Source: Manduca sexta
Taxonomy: Eukaryota; Arthropoda; Insecta; Lepidoptera; Sphingidae
NCBI RefSeq assembly: GCF_014839805.1
Contig: NC_051139.1
Span: 4,278,001 to 4,342,000 of the forward strand
Length of the DNA: 64,000 nt
Reading direction: 5' to 3'
A model generated the notes under the pieces. The model had not been told where the DNA came from, did no database searches, and worked only from the letters and a program-made list of their open reading frames with translations. Positions 45,990-58,284 of this stretch are shown here, in pieces. A program made the position numbers and the translations under genes. The first letter of the stretch is position 1, and each line of letters starts with the position of its first letter.

Positions 45990-46135
45990 ATAACAATATG
46001 TTGGGCGGGAAATGCGCGCCGTCTGATTGGCCACGGGCAGCCATTAATGCCGTATATGGAAGGGCGGACGCGTATCATATTACCTATTGCGCACACGCAG
46101 GCTTGTTTGTGCAATATGCGATGACTCTTCCGGTT
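45990..46135. promoter_or_regulatory. GC-rich promoter-like island
   Basis: GGGCGGGAAATGCGCGCCGT, a CCAAT box in inverse (TGATTGGCC), CCGTATATGG at 46050-46059, AAGGGCGGACGCG, and TTGCGCACACGC. It is not shared as a repeat with the window. Looks like a proximal promoter, direction unclear; no gene follows. Confidence 0.5.
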
Positions 46136-46139
46136 TAAT

Positions 46140-48190
46140 ACCTACTGGATGCACTTGAGGATTATTGTGAAATAATTGATCTAGAAACTTCTGAGTTAAT
46201 GTTAAAAGTTAAACGAAATTTAAGTGATTTCACATAATGATTGTAATTCGTTTTACTGTGATCGCTTAAGATCTGGTAGAGTTCTTGGAGAGTCTGGTTA
46301 CAAATAAAAAATATGACCATAACATATTTATTTATAGGTATTTAATATCTTTAATCTGGTTTTTACATCTTTAAATGAAAAAGAAAGATGACAATGGTTT
46401 AATTATTATCTTTAATTATGTCCAAAGGAAATATAAAGAAAAGAACTGATGGACCTAAAATAATTTCAAAATCGAACACAGCCATGATAAAAAAAAATTA
46501 AATCTGTAGAATCCTATGCAATGTACATTTGTTTACAACAAAGGGTGTTGTTGACCCACAACAGTAAACCGTCTGTGACCGTAAAATAAACCCCAACGCT
46601 GGTGCAACGGACGGAAGGAACAACAAATTATCCAATTGGGTAAAACTAAACAGATTAAGGAAGTTGATAAAGTTTGATAATGATAATATTGTTTGGATAA
46701 AAATGTTTTTGTGAGGTTATTTGTGACACCTTTTTATATGAAAACACTGAACGTTTGACAGACCTACGCAGTTGGTCATTGACAATTCTTATATGTCTGT
46801 TGGTTGGCGACTTCTGTAGTCAGTGTTTGTTCATTTTATTTGAATTTAAATTACTTCTGTTTCTAACAATATATAAATTAAAAATATAGAAAAAAATGTC
46901 TTATTTCAATAGCGATAGTGCACTTTTGATGTGGACTTCGAATATGTATTCAATATCCAGTTCTGGTACTACACAAAATGTGATTTATTTTATTCGTAAA
47001 AAGCTACTAAATTGCGTCAGATAACACTTGTATCCGATATATAGTTAACATCATGCTATGGCAGCGGATATAGGCCCGGTAAACTATGTCAACACTGGGG
47101 ATAAGTCTGCCTGAAAAATAGTTGACAAAGGTGTGGCTATTGTGAGCACATGTCACATATCTGCTTAAAGTATAGTTGACAAAGGTTTGAATATGTTATA
47201 TGTGCTTAATAAACGAAAATAAAGGTATATTATGACAGATTACACGATATATTTATACTAATTTTAAAGAGGAGAAATTTGTGATTTATTTATAGAGGCC
47301 AATTTCTGGAATTACTGAACCTTGAAAACTTTTTTCACTAAAAAGAAGCTATATTACTCCTGAGTGCTTCCTTTCCCGCGAAAATGTTCACCTGGAAAAA
47401 CGTTTTCATGCAGCCGGAGCCGCAGGCAAAAGCTAGTCAGCAAAGTAACAATCAACTAATCACATTACAGTCAAGGTTAATAAAGAAAGACGAATATTCC
47501 CGTCGAATGGGACATCGATAATGCCGACACTCCGACAAGCGTACGAATAATTATGTTCCATTCAAACATTTGGCAGCTCTCTCAACATCTCACTAGAATG
47601 TGTTGTGAGTTATAAATCATGAGTATGACGTCATAAACATATTTCATTATTTATAGGCGAATTGATGAATGAATTGCAATGTAATTGGAAAACGGTGGCG
47701 TTGCGACTATCTTCGCTTTGATTGATCAGTGTTTGATGTTTGACGTTTAAATTATGACGTATTTTTGGGCAATTTTAATGTGTCTGCATCTGTTGATTTA
47801 TTTGTTGCATTCGTTTAATATTTTGAAATAAATACGACCCAAGATACGTATTAATGTACTTGGATATTTTTATTGTGATAGAGGTAATGATATTTGCATA
47901 AAAGGTCCTCCTTTACACGATGATGTTGCGTACTCTATTTTCGACTTTATGTCTATAAAAACTTTTAGGTAATTAGTAAATTTTTAAGGAATTTACTAAT
48001 TACATCTTTTCGGTAAATCATTCATGTACAATTGCTGCTGTTCCTTTTGTCCTAAATCAACAGCTCGGTGTACATCATACGAGCCAACACTACACCACAC
48101 GTTGAGAAAAAACAAATGCACTGCGGCTGCCGAGTAAACAAACACGCACACCGACACCGATTAATTAACGAGTTTAGATGCGTAAATAGG
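46140..48190. other. Non-coding stretch
   Basis: No gene recognised. Contains a family J end at about 47340-47440 (CCTTTCCCGCGAAAATG, GCCGGAGCCGCAGGCAAAAG and CTAGT) and a CRE at 47626-47633. Small inverse pair TAATTAGTAAATT / AATTTACTAATTA at 47970-48002. Confidence 0.5.
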
Positions 48191-48194
48191 TAGC

Positions 48195-48345
48195 ATTTAT
48201 CGTACACAAGGTGTAACCCGCCATAGAGGTCGATATAAGCGTATCGCGTTTCGGGATCAACATGTGTCTGGTTTTAAACAGCGAGGTATAATTGTTTTGA
48301 CTGACAATGGGTGATCATCTATCGTCAATGAATATTCTATCATAT
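48195..48345 (+). repeat. Family B retroposon, diverged copy
   Basis: GTACACAAGGTGTAACCCGC, CGCGTTTCGGGATCAAC, GCGAGGTATAATTGTTTTGA, ATCGTCAATGAATATTCTAT. Followed by a small direct duplication of TTTTTATTATTTAACAAA at about 48346-48394. Confidence 0.5.
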
Positions 48346-48399
48346 TTTTATTATTTAACAAATATATCTATATTTTTTTATTATTTAACAAAAGGTATA

Positions 48400-49015
48400 A
48401 TACAGAACATAATCATTATTAGAACTAAATTACATGAAGACTAGATTATCTTTCTTAAACCCATGTCCTAAATGAAATTGAGCTACGGAAACGACTCTAC
48501 AAGAAACAATTATCTGAATAACATAATGTTTAAAAACAGGAAAAGTGACGTTGTAGTTTGTAGTGAACTTCATTTAAAAACTTTGTAGAGGTAAGTCAAT
48601 AGCAGTTCTATTATGTATTTCTACAATCTTACCGAAGTGATGATCGGACGTATTCGAGATAAATTCATATACTTACCTTTAATATATCTATGCTTAATGT
48701 CGAAATAAATATTTGGACCATTAATGACATGTGTTTTGGAGATTTTTAAGGATGCAAGAATTCATATAAACTTCATATTCCGTATTTATTTACAATTATA
48801 AAGTTATTAATGTTAGTATACTATATATTCTTCTTGAATTTATAACGCGTCTATAACAGCGCTTTATGAATAAATATGACAACCATGTCTGTCAATTTAA
48901 TAAATTATTTTTTGATATTCCTATATCACAGTGAATTTGATCCCCGCAGGATACGAGAAATCCTAAAGCGAAGTTATAAATAGATTTTTTTAAAATATAA
49001 CTTAACAATGTATTC
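48400..49015. other. AT-rich non-coding stretch
   Basis: Nothing recognised. Confidence 0.5.
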
Positions 49016-49019
49016 TTCG

Positions 49020-49285
49020 CGGCTTCCTCCGTGTGTTTCCTTTCCTGTTACAAAATTCCCTTAATCTATAGCGCTATCAGTTTAAAAGATCAGATTGAAA
49101 ATATAAACATTTCTCGTAGGAATAAATCACCGGGATGAATCATGAAACGTAGCCCATATGCTAATCCATGACATACTCTATTCGCTTGCCAAATTTCATC
49201 CAAATTTCTTCAGCGGTTGCTGTGTTTACTTCTTACAAACATCCAAACAATTACATTTTATATGTAATGCAATAATATTACTATG
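49020..49285 (-). repeat. Family J repeat
   Basis: TCGCGGCTTCCTCCGTGTGT, GTAGCCCATATGCTAATCC, GCCAAATTTCATCCAAATTT, CTTCAGCGGTTGC, CATCCAAACAATTACATTTT. Same order as 7020-7290 and 58930-59095. Confidence 0.5.
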
Positions 49286-49713
49286 TAAGATTTAAACTCT
49301 TCAGAAGGTGAAAGCAAAAGGAGAGACATGAAATAATAGTAATGTTTTTGTCTTATGTAAATAACTTTGTATGTCTACTGTCTAGCAGTTTCTCGACTTT
49401 TCACTATGATCAACAAGTGGCAGTTTGAAGTAATTGTTTAAATCTTTCAGAAATTCGAGAATGTTGTTGAATCGCGTTAAATTCGTATGAAATAACTTTG
49501 TGTTATTCGGTAGAATTGGTTAGATTATAGGAAATCTGAATATGTGATCAAGATAATGCACTGATGGTTAGATTTAAATGAAATTTGGCAGACGTATAGA
49601 ACCTAGATTACCATAATGTCCTTTTTTCTCAGAAAAGTACGCATTGAGATGTTAATACTCGGGAAGTACGGTAAAGTGGCCGGCACGGTGTGCAACATAA
49701 TATTATAAAACTA

Positions 49714-49977
49714 CATACATACATAACATCACGCATTTTATCCCCGAAGGGGTATGCAGAGGCGCAACTAGGGCACCCACTTTTCGTCAAGTATGTTCCG
49801 TCCCATGATGTGATAGGGGGCGAGCCTATCGCCATATCGGGCACAAATTCCAGACTCCGGGCTGATACTGAGCAGAAAAACCCAAATATCACTTTGCCCG
49901 ACCCGGGATTCGAACCCAGGACCTCAGAGCGCTATTGTACCGGACGTGTAATACAACTACGCCACCGAGGCAGTCGG
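49714..49977 (-). mobile_element. SINE family D, full length with TSD
   Basis: Reverse of the copy at 45606-45868, including CGACCCGGGATTCGAACCCA (B box) and CTACGCCACCGAGGCAGTCG (head). Direct repeats TATTATAAAACTA at 49701-49713 and 49978-49990 are the target duplication. The two complete copies lie 4.1 kb apart in inverted orientation and are nearly identical, so they could pair. Confidence 0.5.
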
Positions 49978-50154
49978 TATTATAAAACTATGTATCAATT
50001 TATTTCCGTCGATTGAAACTTAAAAGAGTTTATTGTAGAAACGTTTAAACGAATATATTGAGTATTATTAAAATTAAAAAATAAAATACATTAATCTAAA
50101 ACTATTTTATATATATTTTTAAAAATTGTATAATTGTAAAATGTAGGTAGATAT

Positions 50155-50282
50155 TGTTACTGACTTTTCGGATGACCAACACTTCACTCCGTCCCGTTAC
50201 CACGAAGGCTGAATAGTGTTAGAAACGTCGGGAGAAAATTTAATATAAAAACCGCGATAAAATCAGTTAAATAGTTTTATAT
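50155..50282 (-). repeat. Family F element, partial
   Basis: GACTTTTCGGATGACCAACA, then AGAAACGTCGGGAGAAAATT and AAAACCGCGATAAAATC. Inverse of the arrangement at 15880-15986. Confidence 0.5.
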
Positions 50283-50444
50283 TAATGTCTAAAATTCGCG
50301 TAAACATAAGAAATAAAAAAAATAAAATTCCATACATAGGGGAAAGCACTACTTTTTCTGTAAACAACAATATTTTCGAAGACTCAGGCTATATCAGATA
50401 TTTTTCGTATCTGTTCTTTATAATCTATGACGAAACGTGAGCCA

Positions 50445-50515
50445 AACGCGTCGAGGGCGGGCGGCGACGGAGGGGAGACGCGCGCCGTATATGGCGTGCG
50501 CCCGCGCACCTACTA
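50445..50515. promoter_or_regulatory. GC-rich island
   Basis: CGTCGAGGGCGGGCGGCGAC, GGAGGGGAGACGCGCGCCGT and CCGTATATGG at 50485-50494, then CGTGCGCCCGCGCACC. It shares CCGTATATGG and the GGGCGG style with the island at 45990-46135. Confidence 0.5.
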
Positions 50516-51059
50516 TACACTTAGCAACATAATTTTATTTTATTTTTGTAAATTATTTCGAAATTAAATTGATTGTATTATAACATGTAACAATTGTACC
50601 CTTATGACTATTTTATTGGAATGATTTTGAGTTAATTTTTTTATTATCAATATAAGTACCTAGTTACTGATATGTATATAAAACTATAATATATATTGTT
50701 AAGCTATTCATAATTAGGTTGTTATATGCTAATGTGTGGGCAACTTAGTTCAGCGTGTCACAGGAACCTCGTTTTTTAGGAAAATCTGACTCACGGGCTT
50801 CGTCAGCACACTCTCCGCCTTGTAGTTTTACGGTACATTTAGCAAGACATTTGTAATCTTCTGATAAACAATTTTGCAATCATGGTGAAAAACTTTTTAT
50901 AGTGACATATCGCTGTCCTTTAGCCAGTACCAAAAGGCAGGACAATCACAATTGCGTTATACGTATAGACGTTTAAAATATATTTACAGATAATGCATAT
51001 ATGAATTACGAACCAGTTCATGAAAGTGATTAAAAACCTAAAATAAAACCATTATGTGT

Positions 51060-51180
51060 CCGATTGTACGGCGGGGCGCCGGGCAGTTGTCTGCGCACGC
51101 GACGCTCCGCCCACACGTGTTTGTGTGTGTGTGACGCCATCCGATCTGTAACCCCTCTCAATCCCTGCCCTCCACTTCAG
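51060..51180. promoter_or_regulatory. GC-rich island
   Basis: GGCGGGGCGCCGGGCAGTTG, CGCACGCGACGCTCCGCCCA, CACGTG and a GTGTGTGTGTG run, then CCCTGCCCTCCACTTCAG, which could be a splice acceptor. The open frames across both strands are not recognised. Confidence 0.5.
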
Positions 51181-51199
51181 CTGAAATCCAATATGTTTC

Positions 51200-51835
51200 C
51201 TTTGTACCGAGTGCTGGACATTTTCCACCATGTATGCACTTTGGCACTTCACGCACTTGCGGTGTCTTATTGCTAAAAGCTTCCTAGTTTGAATTTTGAC
51301 ACTTAATTGTTTTAAACACTATTTACTTTGAAGTGGTAAATTGAAGAGTACTTCTCGTGACGTCTTCACCAATCCATATTTCACAGAATTTCATGAACAA
51401 ATGATCTCAATTAGGAATGTCTTAGAAGAAATAAAAACGGGAAAATTGAAACAAAAAATTAGGCACTTATGTCTTTTGAATGTCGTGTTGACACGTTTAA
51501 AGACTTTTTATTCTCTAACTACAAAATAGACTAGACTGTAAGACGGGGCATTTATAGTCTTCAATTATGACCATCTTTTTATAAATTGGCACGAGTTACT
51601 AAGGCGGCTCTTTCACTATTTTTATGGTCTTCAACGTATATAAAATGTACTCAATATGAAAGAAATCGTTAGACGCAATTAGCTTATAAATTCTCACTTA
51701 ATTATTTCAGTGTGTGAAAACGAAAACAATATTGTGTTTTGGTTTAGCAATTTCTGAGAAATAACGTAATAGGAAACGCATAAGGTTTTAGTGTTTCTAA
51801 ATAATTATTTTATGAACCTTAGTGCAGTTATATTT
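51200..51835. other. Non-coding stretch
   Basis: No gene recognised. A 62-codon frame at 51341-51529 has no known domain. Confidence 0.5.
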
Positions 51836-51839
51836 GTAC

Positions 51840-52098
51840 ACGATATGAGTAGGTTTACCGCGCTGAGGACCTGGGATCGAATCTCGGGTTGGGCTAACAT
51901 AATTGTGACTGGGATTTGCCACCTTAAAAATTATTTAGTCGCAGTTCGGAGTCAGGAAGTTGGCGGTGTGATACCCTGAGCCTCAGAAAGCACGTTAAGC
52001 CGTTAGTCCTACGTCTGAACTCTCTCAGGCCATGTCGGAATGCCGTCTCATAAGACTATGAGATTGAAGAAACAGAGAATAAACCGGTGTGTATTTTT
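51840..52098 (+). mobile_element. tRNA-headed SINE-like family E
   Basis: Head CGCTGAGGACCTGGGATCGA (decayed B box) resembles the family D head, but the body differs: CAGTTCGGAGTCAGGAAGTT, AGCCTCAGAAAGCACGTTAA, GCCATGTCGGAATGCCGTCT, AAACCGGTGTGTAT. Relatives are at 32705-32985 and 27835-28010. The A box region is lost. Confidence 0.5.
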
Positions 52099-52099
52099 T

Positions 52100-53535
52100 T
52101 ATGTTCATATATTATTTACATCGCTATATTCTTTAAAAAAAGGCATAAAACATTTTACACCATAGAAAAAGATTAACGCGGGCGGAACCGCAAGAAATAG
52201 ACAATATTTTCAAAATCCTAACCAACTCTTTAATCCTACATTTATAGTAGAAAAATTTATATCTTTGTTTCTTAAGCTATTTATGCGATGGAAACACAAG
52301 ACCAAGCTAACAAATTCTTTTACCAGTTCTAACTACATTTTAAAATCAAATCAAATCAAAATAACATTTTAAACATTGTAAAAACGCCTTTTTATAATAT
52401 AGTCCTTGCAACATCGAGTACGAGGTGATGATCTTCCCTGCGTAACCTTTGGGATGGCGTCACGCATTGGCCACAAACTCGGTGACTAATTCCTGGCCAT
52501 CCGCCAGTAACTCGACCTATATACCGGCCGACATCTTCCTACTAGATGCGTTGCAGAACTAATTAGGTTATGATTTTATTTAATCACTTTATAAGGTGCC
52601 TTACGGCGTGGAGTTATTAGATTGGGATGTGCTCGAGGCTTTGGAATTTTATTTTAGAATTGACTTTTTAATAAATATAATTTGCGAAATATCGGATATA
52701 AATATGTTTTAAATGGTCCGTTAATACAGTAAATAATTATTATCTTTCATTAAATCTTACATATCTGTTTAATAGTAAGCTTTAGAAATGTTTTAGAAAG
52801 AAAATACAGCAAAAAATATTTAGAAATATGTCGACAAAATATTCCACGTAACGACTTCGTATGTGCCTAACTACAATGTAATAGACCAGTTAAACTTCAA
52901 CATTAGCACGAGTTGGCAGGGGTTAGGTGGCGCCTTTTACTATCACTGGTTGCCAATGGTATGTTTGAAAAGAGTTGCCATCTCACCCACCAGTATCAAT
53001 AAAGCGTTGCGTAAACGCTGTCAACTTGCTAGAAACACTACTTCAATTTCAGCATCAATCAGTTTCATATAATGTAGTGTTTGCAACAGTTATTTAACAT
53101 CTGCGTGACGCCTAATTCGCCAACCAAACATCGCTTTTTAATTCACCAATTATTTCACATAACAATTTAACACAATTTACTTAACTTTCAATTTGGATAG
53201 AAATGTTTTGACTGTTGAAAATTTCAAAACAAACAACCACGCGTACGAGAACGAGGCCATCCGATGTCTGTTGGTTCGCTTTCATCACCTGCAAAATGCT
53301 TGGCCGGTGATTAAATAAATGTTTAACACGTGGAATTGATAGCGGCTTGATAGATTAGCGTTTCATTCCTTCTGGTACGGAATTTGTATTGGTAAACATG
53401 TTTAAGGAAAATTTGTGGTTGGTTGAGTGTAGAATTGTTTTTTACGTTTGTCAGTTTTTTAATATCAATCTTGTCGTAAGGGAAGTAGGTTTAAAATGGT
53501 AGCGCATCGCTTTAGACGATTTCTATAGCATCAAT
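52100..53535. other. Non-coding stretch
   Basis: No gene recognised. The segment 52405-52560 is GC-balanced (TCGAGTACGAGGTGATGATC, ATACCGGCCGACATCTTCC) and could be repeat-derived or conserved; neither can be decided here. Confidence 0.5.
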
Positions 53536-53539
53536 GTAT

Positions 53540-53725
53540 TAATCTTACCGCCATTTGCAATAAACGATCCTAAACGTTTTTTTCGATCTATCACCAAAAT
53601 TGACTAATCAGAACAAAGTTTTTTTGGACATGCTTGCAAATGAGTTGTTTTGATCGGTTCGTTCTTGGAATTGGATGGAGTTTTTGACAATTTATTGAAA
53701 CCGGCCGTAAACGAAAATCAACAAT
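53540..53725. repeat. Family I repeat, copy 3
   Basis: TACCGCCATTTGCAATAAAC at the left and CAATTTATTGAAACCGGCCG at the right give roughly inverted ends; inside are AATCAGAACAAAG and CAAATGAGTTGTTTTGATCG. Matches 26885-27065 in reverse. Confidence 0.5.
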
Positions 53726-54204
53726 TTGCAACTAGCAATTCTAGTTGTAAACGTTCTTAACTGGAGTAATTTTTAAACTTAAAAGGCCTCCTTAGTTCAA
53801 TTTTTTCCTCCTTTGCGATGGAGGGAAGTGGACAATTAACATTTTCTACGCCTCCTTTCTAAAGATTGGAAAAGTCAGATAAGTGTTCCCTGAGACTCGC
53901 CGAGCTTCACTGCTCGGCGTCATAAAATGCATGCCACTGTTGATCCTGGCTTACAGGAATTGAAGTAGTGGGTGTGGAGGCGAGCATGTCTATAACACAA
54001 AATCTATATGAATCCACAGTTTGCTGTGGTGTTTTGTATCGTCAGTGTTAATTCGGAGGCTAAAATACCATACTTTTCCTATTTTACTTGAAGCTCGGCA
54101 ATGATTAATAATTCTTCTGCTATTAGAAGTGTTTGAGAAGATTACTGAACATCGGTGAATTGGTCTTCCGCCGACCTATTCCTAATATAATAAAAGTTTA
54201 CTGG

Positions 54205-54285
54205 TCTTTCATATCGGCCGGTCGTATCGCTTACTATCAGGCGAACGGCACACTCGTCTCGTCATTTAAAGCAATAAAAAATTAT
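54205..54285 (+). repeat. Retroposon family C, short 3' copy
   Basis: CCGGTCGTATCGCTTACTAT, CAGGCGAACGGC, CTCGTCTCGTC, AAAGCAATAAAAAA. Strongly 5'-truncated with an A-rich end. Confidence 0.5.
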
Positions 54286-54514
54286 CCACGATAAAGAAAC
54301 CAAACTTCAACAACACGATATTCTGAGAATGAATCTGAATGTAAACTAATACCTTTTCAATTACATTTAACAAAGATATTATTTGAAAAGCACACTTTAT
54401 TTGTTTACGTTTAGTTTTCGTTCCCTGAATATGCTTTAGTGGTAACTAGAAATAAGAATCCATCCACTACGATATATTAATCTAATCAAATTACTCACCA
54501 CGGTTCGGCAAACG

Positions 54515-54694
54515 TAGTATAGGACGCCCTCCAGGAGGTGACGACAGGTAGGTGGAGTGACGATCTGCGAAAGGTCGCTGGTAAGACCTGGATGCGACAG
54601 GGTAAAATGGAGCATATTGGAAGAGGCCTGGTTCAGCAGTGAACAACGATGTTTATATCATCATCATCACCAAGACTGATGATGATGATGATGA
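54515..54694 (+). pseudogene. RTE-type non-LTR retrotransposon, ORF2 C-terminal fragment and tail
   Basis: One frame reads TGRWSDDLRKVAGKTWMRQG followed shortly by GRGLVQQ and a stop, the familiar C-terminal signature of lepidopteran RTE-like reverse transcriptase proteins (RW.DDL..VAG..WM, then EAYVQQW). The 3' end is AGAGGCCTGGTTCAGCAGTG and an imperfect (ATC)/(GAT)n tail. A 5'-truncated dead copy of the element; the upstream catalytic domains are absent. Confidence 0.5.
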
Positions 54695-55309
54695 ATCAAA
54701 TTAAGGTTTGTAACGAAAATCAATAACTAATTAGATTTGAATTAACTATATTAATTTAATAATCGTAATAGCTTCGTCTCTCTCTCGTTTGGAAATTCGA
54801 CGTACGGATGGTGTTTTGTCCTTAATATTAAGGTTAATAAAAACTTAATTAGTGCGATAATTACTAAAATTTCTTCATTGCCTTAAAATTTCGCGGTATG
54901 TATATTTGAATTCGTACACAAAAGTATTGTATCATTGATGATAACACAAATTTTTCTTCTATAGTTCAGTACGATTCGTCATGCAAAAGTAGTTACACCA
55001 CGATGCAATTTGAAGTAGGATAATCTATAAGAATCAGTGAGAAACAATATCATCGTATAACATAAGAAAACTCCTAGATGTAAGTATTTTGCTTTCTTAT
55101 ATTTTTTAATTACGTAATAATTACTTTGTTTCAGTAGGAAAGTTACTGAAATACTATAATAAATAAGCTATTATTTTATTGTATTAGTACGTCATTAAAT
55201 TTGGTGAATAATTTTGTTTCCATAAATTCGTCTCAGTTGTACTAATATTAACCCTATTTCGCTACATAGTTTTTATAACAATATATATTTGAAGTACTGG
55301 CACATATAA

Positions 55310-55643
55310 TAATAATAATAATATCAGCCCTGTATTATATACTTGCCCACTGCTGAGCACAGGCCTCCTCTACTACTGAGAGGGATTAGGCCTTAGTCCA
55401 CCACGCTGGCCTAGTGCGGATTGGTAGACTTCACACACCTTCGAAATTCCTATAGAGAACTTCTCGGATGTGCAGGTTTCCTCACGATGTTTTCCTTCGC
55501 CGTTAAAGCGAACGATAAATTCACAAAGAATACACACGTGATTTTTTAGAAAAGTCAGAGGTGTGTGCCCTTGGGATTTGAACCTGCGGACATTCGTCTT
55601 GGCAGACCGTTCCACACCCAACTAGGCTATTGCCGCTTTTTTC
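55310..55643 (-). mobile_element. SINE family A, full length with TSD
   Basis: Begins with the (AAT)n tail complement and ends at the head AACTAGGCTATTGCCGCT. The target duplication CTGGCACATATAA is at 55297-55309 and 55644-55656. The A box has one change (GGCTATTGCC, usually GGCTATCGCC). The minus-strand 82-codon ORF is the SINE. Confidence 0.5.
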
Positions 55644-55659
55644 TGGCACATATAAAAAG

Positions 55660-56900
55660 AAATAAACCAGACTCATCAAATATTCACAGACCCGGTGTAA
55701 ATCCTAAAAAAAACTTCCTAAGACTATCTTATTAAAACCTAACAGCATGTTGAGCGGACAGGACGCCCACAAAACCCGCACTTGGCAAAGGAAACATAAA
55801 TATTGCCGAGACACTCATAGGTGTGTCAGAGCGTCGTCGTTAATGTGATTTTCAGTGAGTTTGGTGATAAAAATAAGCGTTTTTCGTCACATCGGGCGAC
55901 GGAAACTCATTGCATACAGCCGAGATTGTACGTCAACATTTATCCAGGGATTTCCTATGGGTTACAAAAAGGGGAAAACTTCTTCGATGTCATACAACGT
56001 ATATTTTTTTTTTCTATAAAAAGCAAATGAATATGAATAATTCTTTTACATAATAGAGCCTGTCGCTTTTTTGACATTTTGTAAAAGTAGAGCATCAGAG
56101 TGAATTGTCGTGAAAGTCGTGAGTCGTAAAAAATGTAATTCGCTAGAAATTAATTAGCTAATTTGTAGCTAAATATTGTATTTTTTAATTGGCTTTTAGA
56201 AGATAATCTTTCTTTAAGGAACCTGTTGGCTTCGTACTCTGAAGTGGCAAATTTAAGTGATTACAACCATAAATGAAAATCAAATTTATTTTTCTTCGTA
56301 ATATCGTCCCAGTATAATAAAATAACGATAAATCAGATCACTGAAGGCCGAATAAATTGATTTATTTTTATGAATAGATTTGCCTGGGATAACCACGACG
56401 TGTACAAGCGAAACCGCGTGCAAAATTTGTACCAAAATAAAATGTGACTCAAATCAATTTTATTTCAGATCAATGACGCAATATCAACAAACTTGAGATT
56501 TTAATGTTTGTTTTTTGACGTCGCAGTGACTACGGCACTTGGTAAGTGCTCAATATAATGTCGATAATCGAGATTGCGTCCCTGGACAGTAGTTATAATA
56601 ATACTGGCCTACATGTAAAATGGCATGGGCTGGATTAAATTCTTCGAATATTTTCATAAAATTGTTTTTTTTTGTGTATCAAACCCAGCAGTCTACACCG
56701 GGAGAGTGCTAATGAGATACTGGAATCTCCCGGCTTACCGATTGCAGGGCTATGGAGGAAAATTGGGAGGGAATATCTAGGGCAGGGAAGTATAGAGGAA
56801 GGAATAGAAACCCTCTTAGAATAGAATAATATTATAGGTTATGGAAAATATCAAGAAGAAACCTTCATACCTGAGAATTCTTTATAAAGACTTCGACGAT
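55660..56900. other. Non-coding stretch
   Basis: No gene recognised. A short purine-rich passage at 56695-56830 (GGAGAGTGCTAATGAGATAC, GGGCTATGGAGGAAAATTGG) may be a repeat relic. The 69-codon ORF at 55821 shows no known domain. Confidence 0.5.
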
Positions 56901-56904
56901 ATGT

Positions 56905-57026
56905 GACGTCTACTGCACTAGGCCAGCGAGGTGGATGGGGCCTAATTTTTTCCGGTAGTAAAGGCCCAATTCCTCTCATTATTGGGCAATAGGTATATTA
57001 TAATACAAGGCTGGTATTATTATATA
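56905..57026 (+). repeat. SINE family A, old 3' fragment
   Basis: CTGCACTAGGCCAGCGAGGT, GGGCCTAATTTTTTCCGG, TATTGGGCAATAGGTATATT, ATACAAGGCTGGTATTATTA. It is clearly the SINE-A 3' half but heavily substituted. Confidence 0.5.
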
Positions 57027-57691
57027 TTAGTCTTAATATATTTTTACTTCAAAAATATTGTAGAAAACAAATAGGCTTTAAAAATTTTATCTCATTTATA
57101 ACAAAATAAATCAGTTTTCCGTTTCTTATAAAATTAGCTTAGGCTAAGTTAAAACATTTTGAAAAGGTATTGTTTGAAATCCTTAACACGTGCCCTTCAA
57201 AAACTATTAATCTCGTATTATCTTTATACTTGAAATCAATGAAGGTACTTAATTCGTTTACGATAGTTATTAGTTTGAAACACAAGAATTTAAATTATAT
57301 TAAATAAAGAAAGTATATCAAATTGGTAGAAGTGTTTGTTACAAATTCTTCGAACATCAAAAAACTAGATTAAGAATTTTGAAATATAACAGACAAGTCG
57401 CAAAAAAGGGCAAATAATTCTAAGCTTAATGTTGTAAAGCAAAAAAACAATTTTCTCATGAAAACTATGCATGTATACATCCATTTCTGCTTTTCTATTG
57501 TCTGTGACATGCATACTTTCTTACCAATGTAGTAGCAATATGGCATTATGACGTTAAAACTCATATATCACGCGGCAAACGGTCTGTAATTCACTGTAAT
57601 AACTGTTTTGCCTATCCATGTGCACCTGACAGTCAATAATCAATACTTTAATTACGTCGGGAAATAGCAACTGCAAAAAATTATAAGAAAT

Positions 57692-57896
57692 TGTTACGCG
57701 TCGCTATCCTAGCCGATGACATCGGGCGTTTCCGGAAGTATTCGGCTGCGCGCAAGCTGGCAGAAGAGAAGATATGTCACGCGGCGACTATTCTATTATT
57801 ATTCTCTCTGGCTGGACGTTGTCAAAAGAATGTTTAAAATTGTATTCTGTAATTATTTTGCTAATATATTGTTTACTGTAAAAAGAGCGTTTTACA
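57692..57896 (+). repeat. 5' LTR-like repeat of the TRIM-like element
   Basis: TGTTACGCGTCGCTATCC to AAAGAGCGTTTTACA. It carries an open frame on the plus strand in both copies, but its coding appearance (for example ADDIGRFRKYSAARKLAEEK in one frame) is duplicated with the LTR and is not evidence of a gene. Confidence 0.5.
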
Positions 57897-58284
57897 TTCA
57901 GAAGTGGGATTATACAAATGATAATTTGAAGTTACATTGAATTCGAATGTGAAGAGAACTATCGGAATAAATCTGTGATGAATCATTGAATGCCAAAATT
58001 AAAATTACCAGATTCTCAGATTTTTAGTTACCATGGCAACGTCTACGTCTGTTGAAGTAAATATGTTGGGAATGCATATGGAATTGATGTCTGCACATTA
58101 GTACGATTCACGACATTCATAACAAAAACTTCGTTATGCCTGCTGCTTGGCTCACTGAAGAGGGTGTTTTCTTAGAAACTAAATCATCGGAGAGAGGAAT
58201 GACTGGAGTCATGTGAAGTCAAATCCGTGGCGCAACACTTCAGGCTGACAATGCGAATATGCGTAACTGTTTATTTTATTTAAT

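Noticed and set aside
57716..57940. Identical 60-residue peptides at 57716 and 58660 as a duplicated gene or exon
   Set aside because: Identity ends exactly at TG and CA, includes non-coding bases on both sides of the frame, and the unit is flanked by AAAT, which fits LTRs better.
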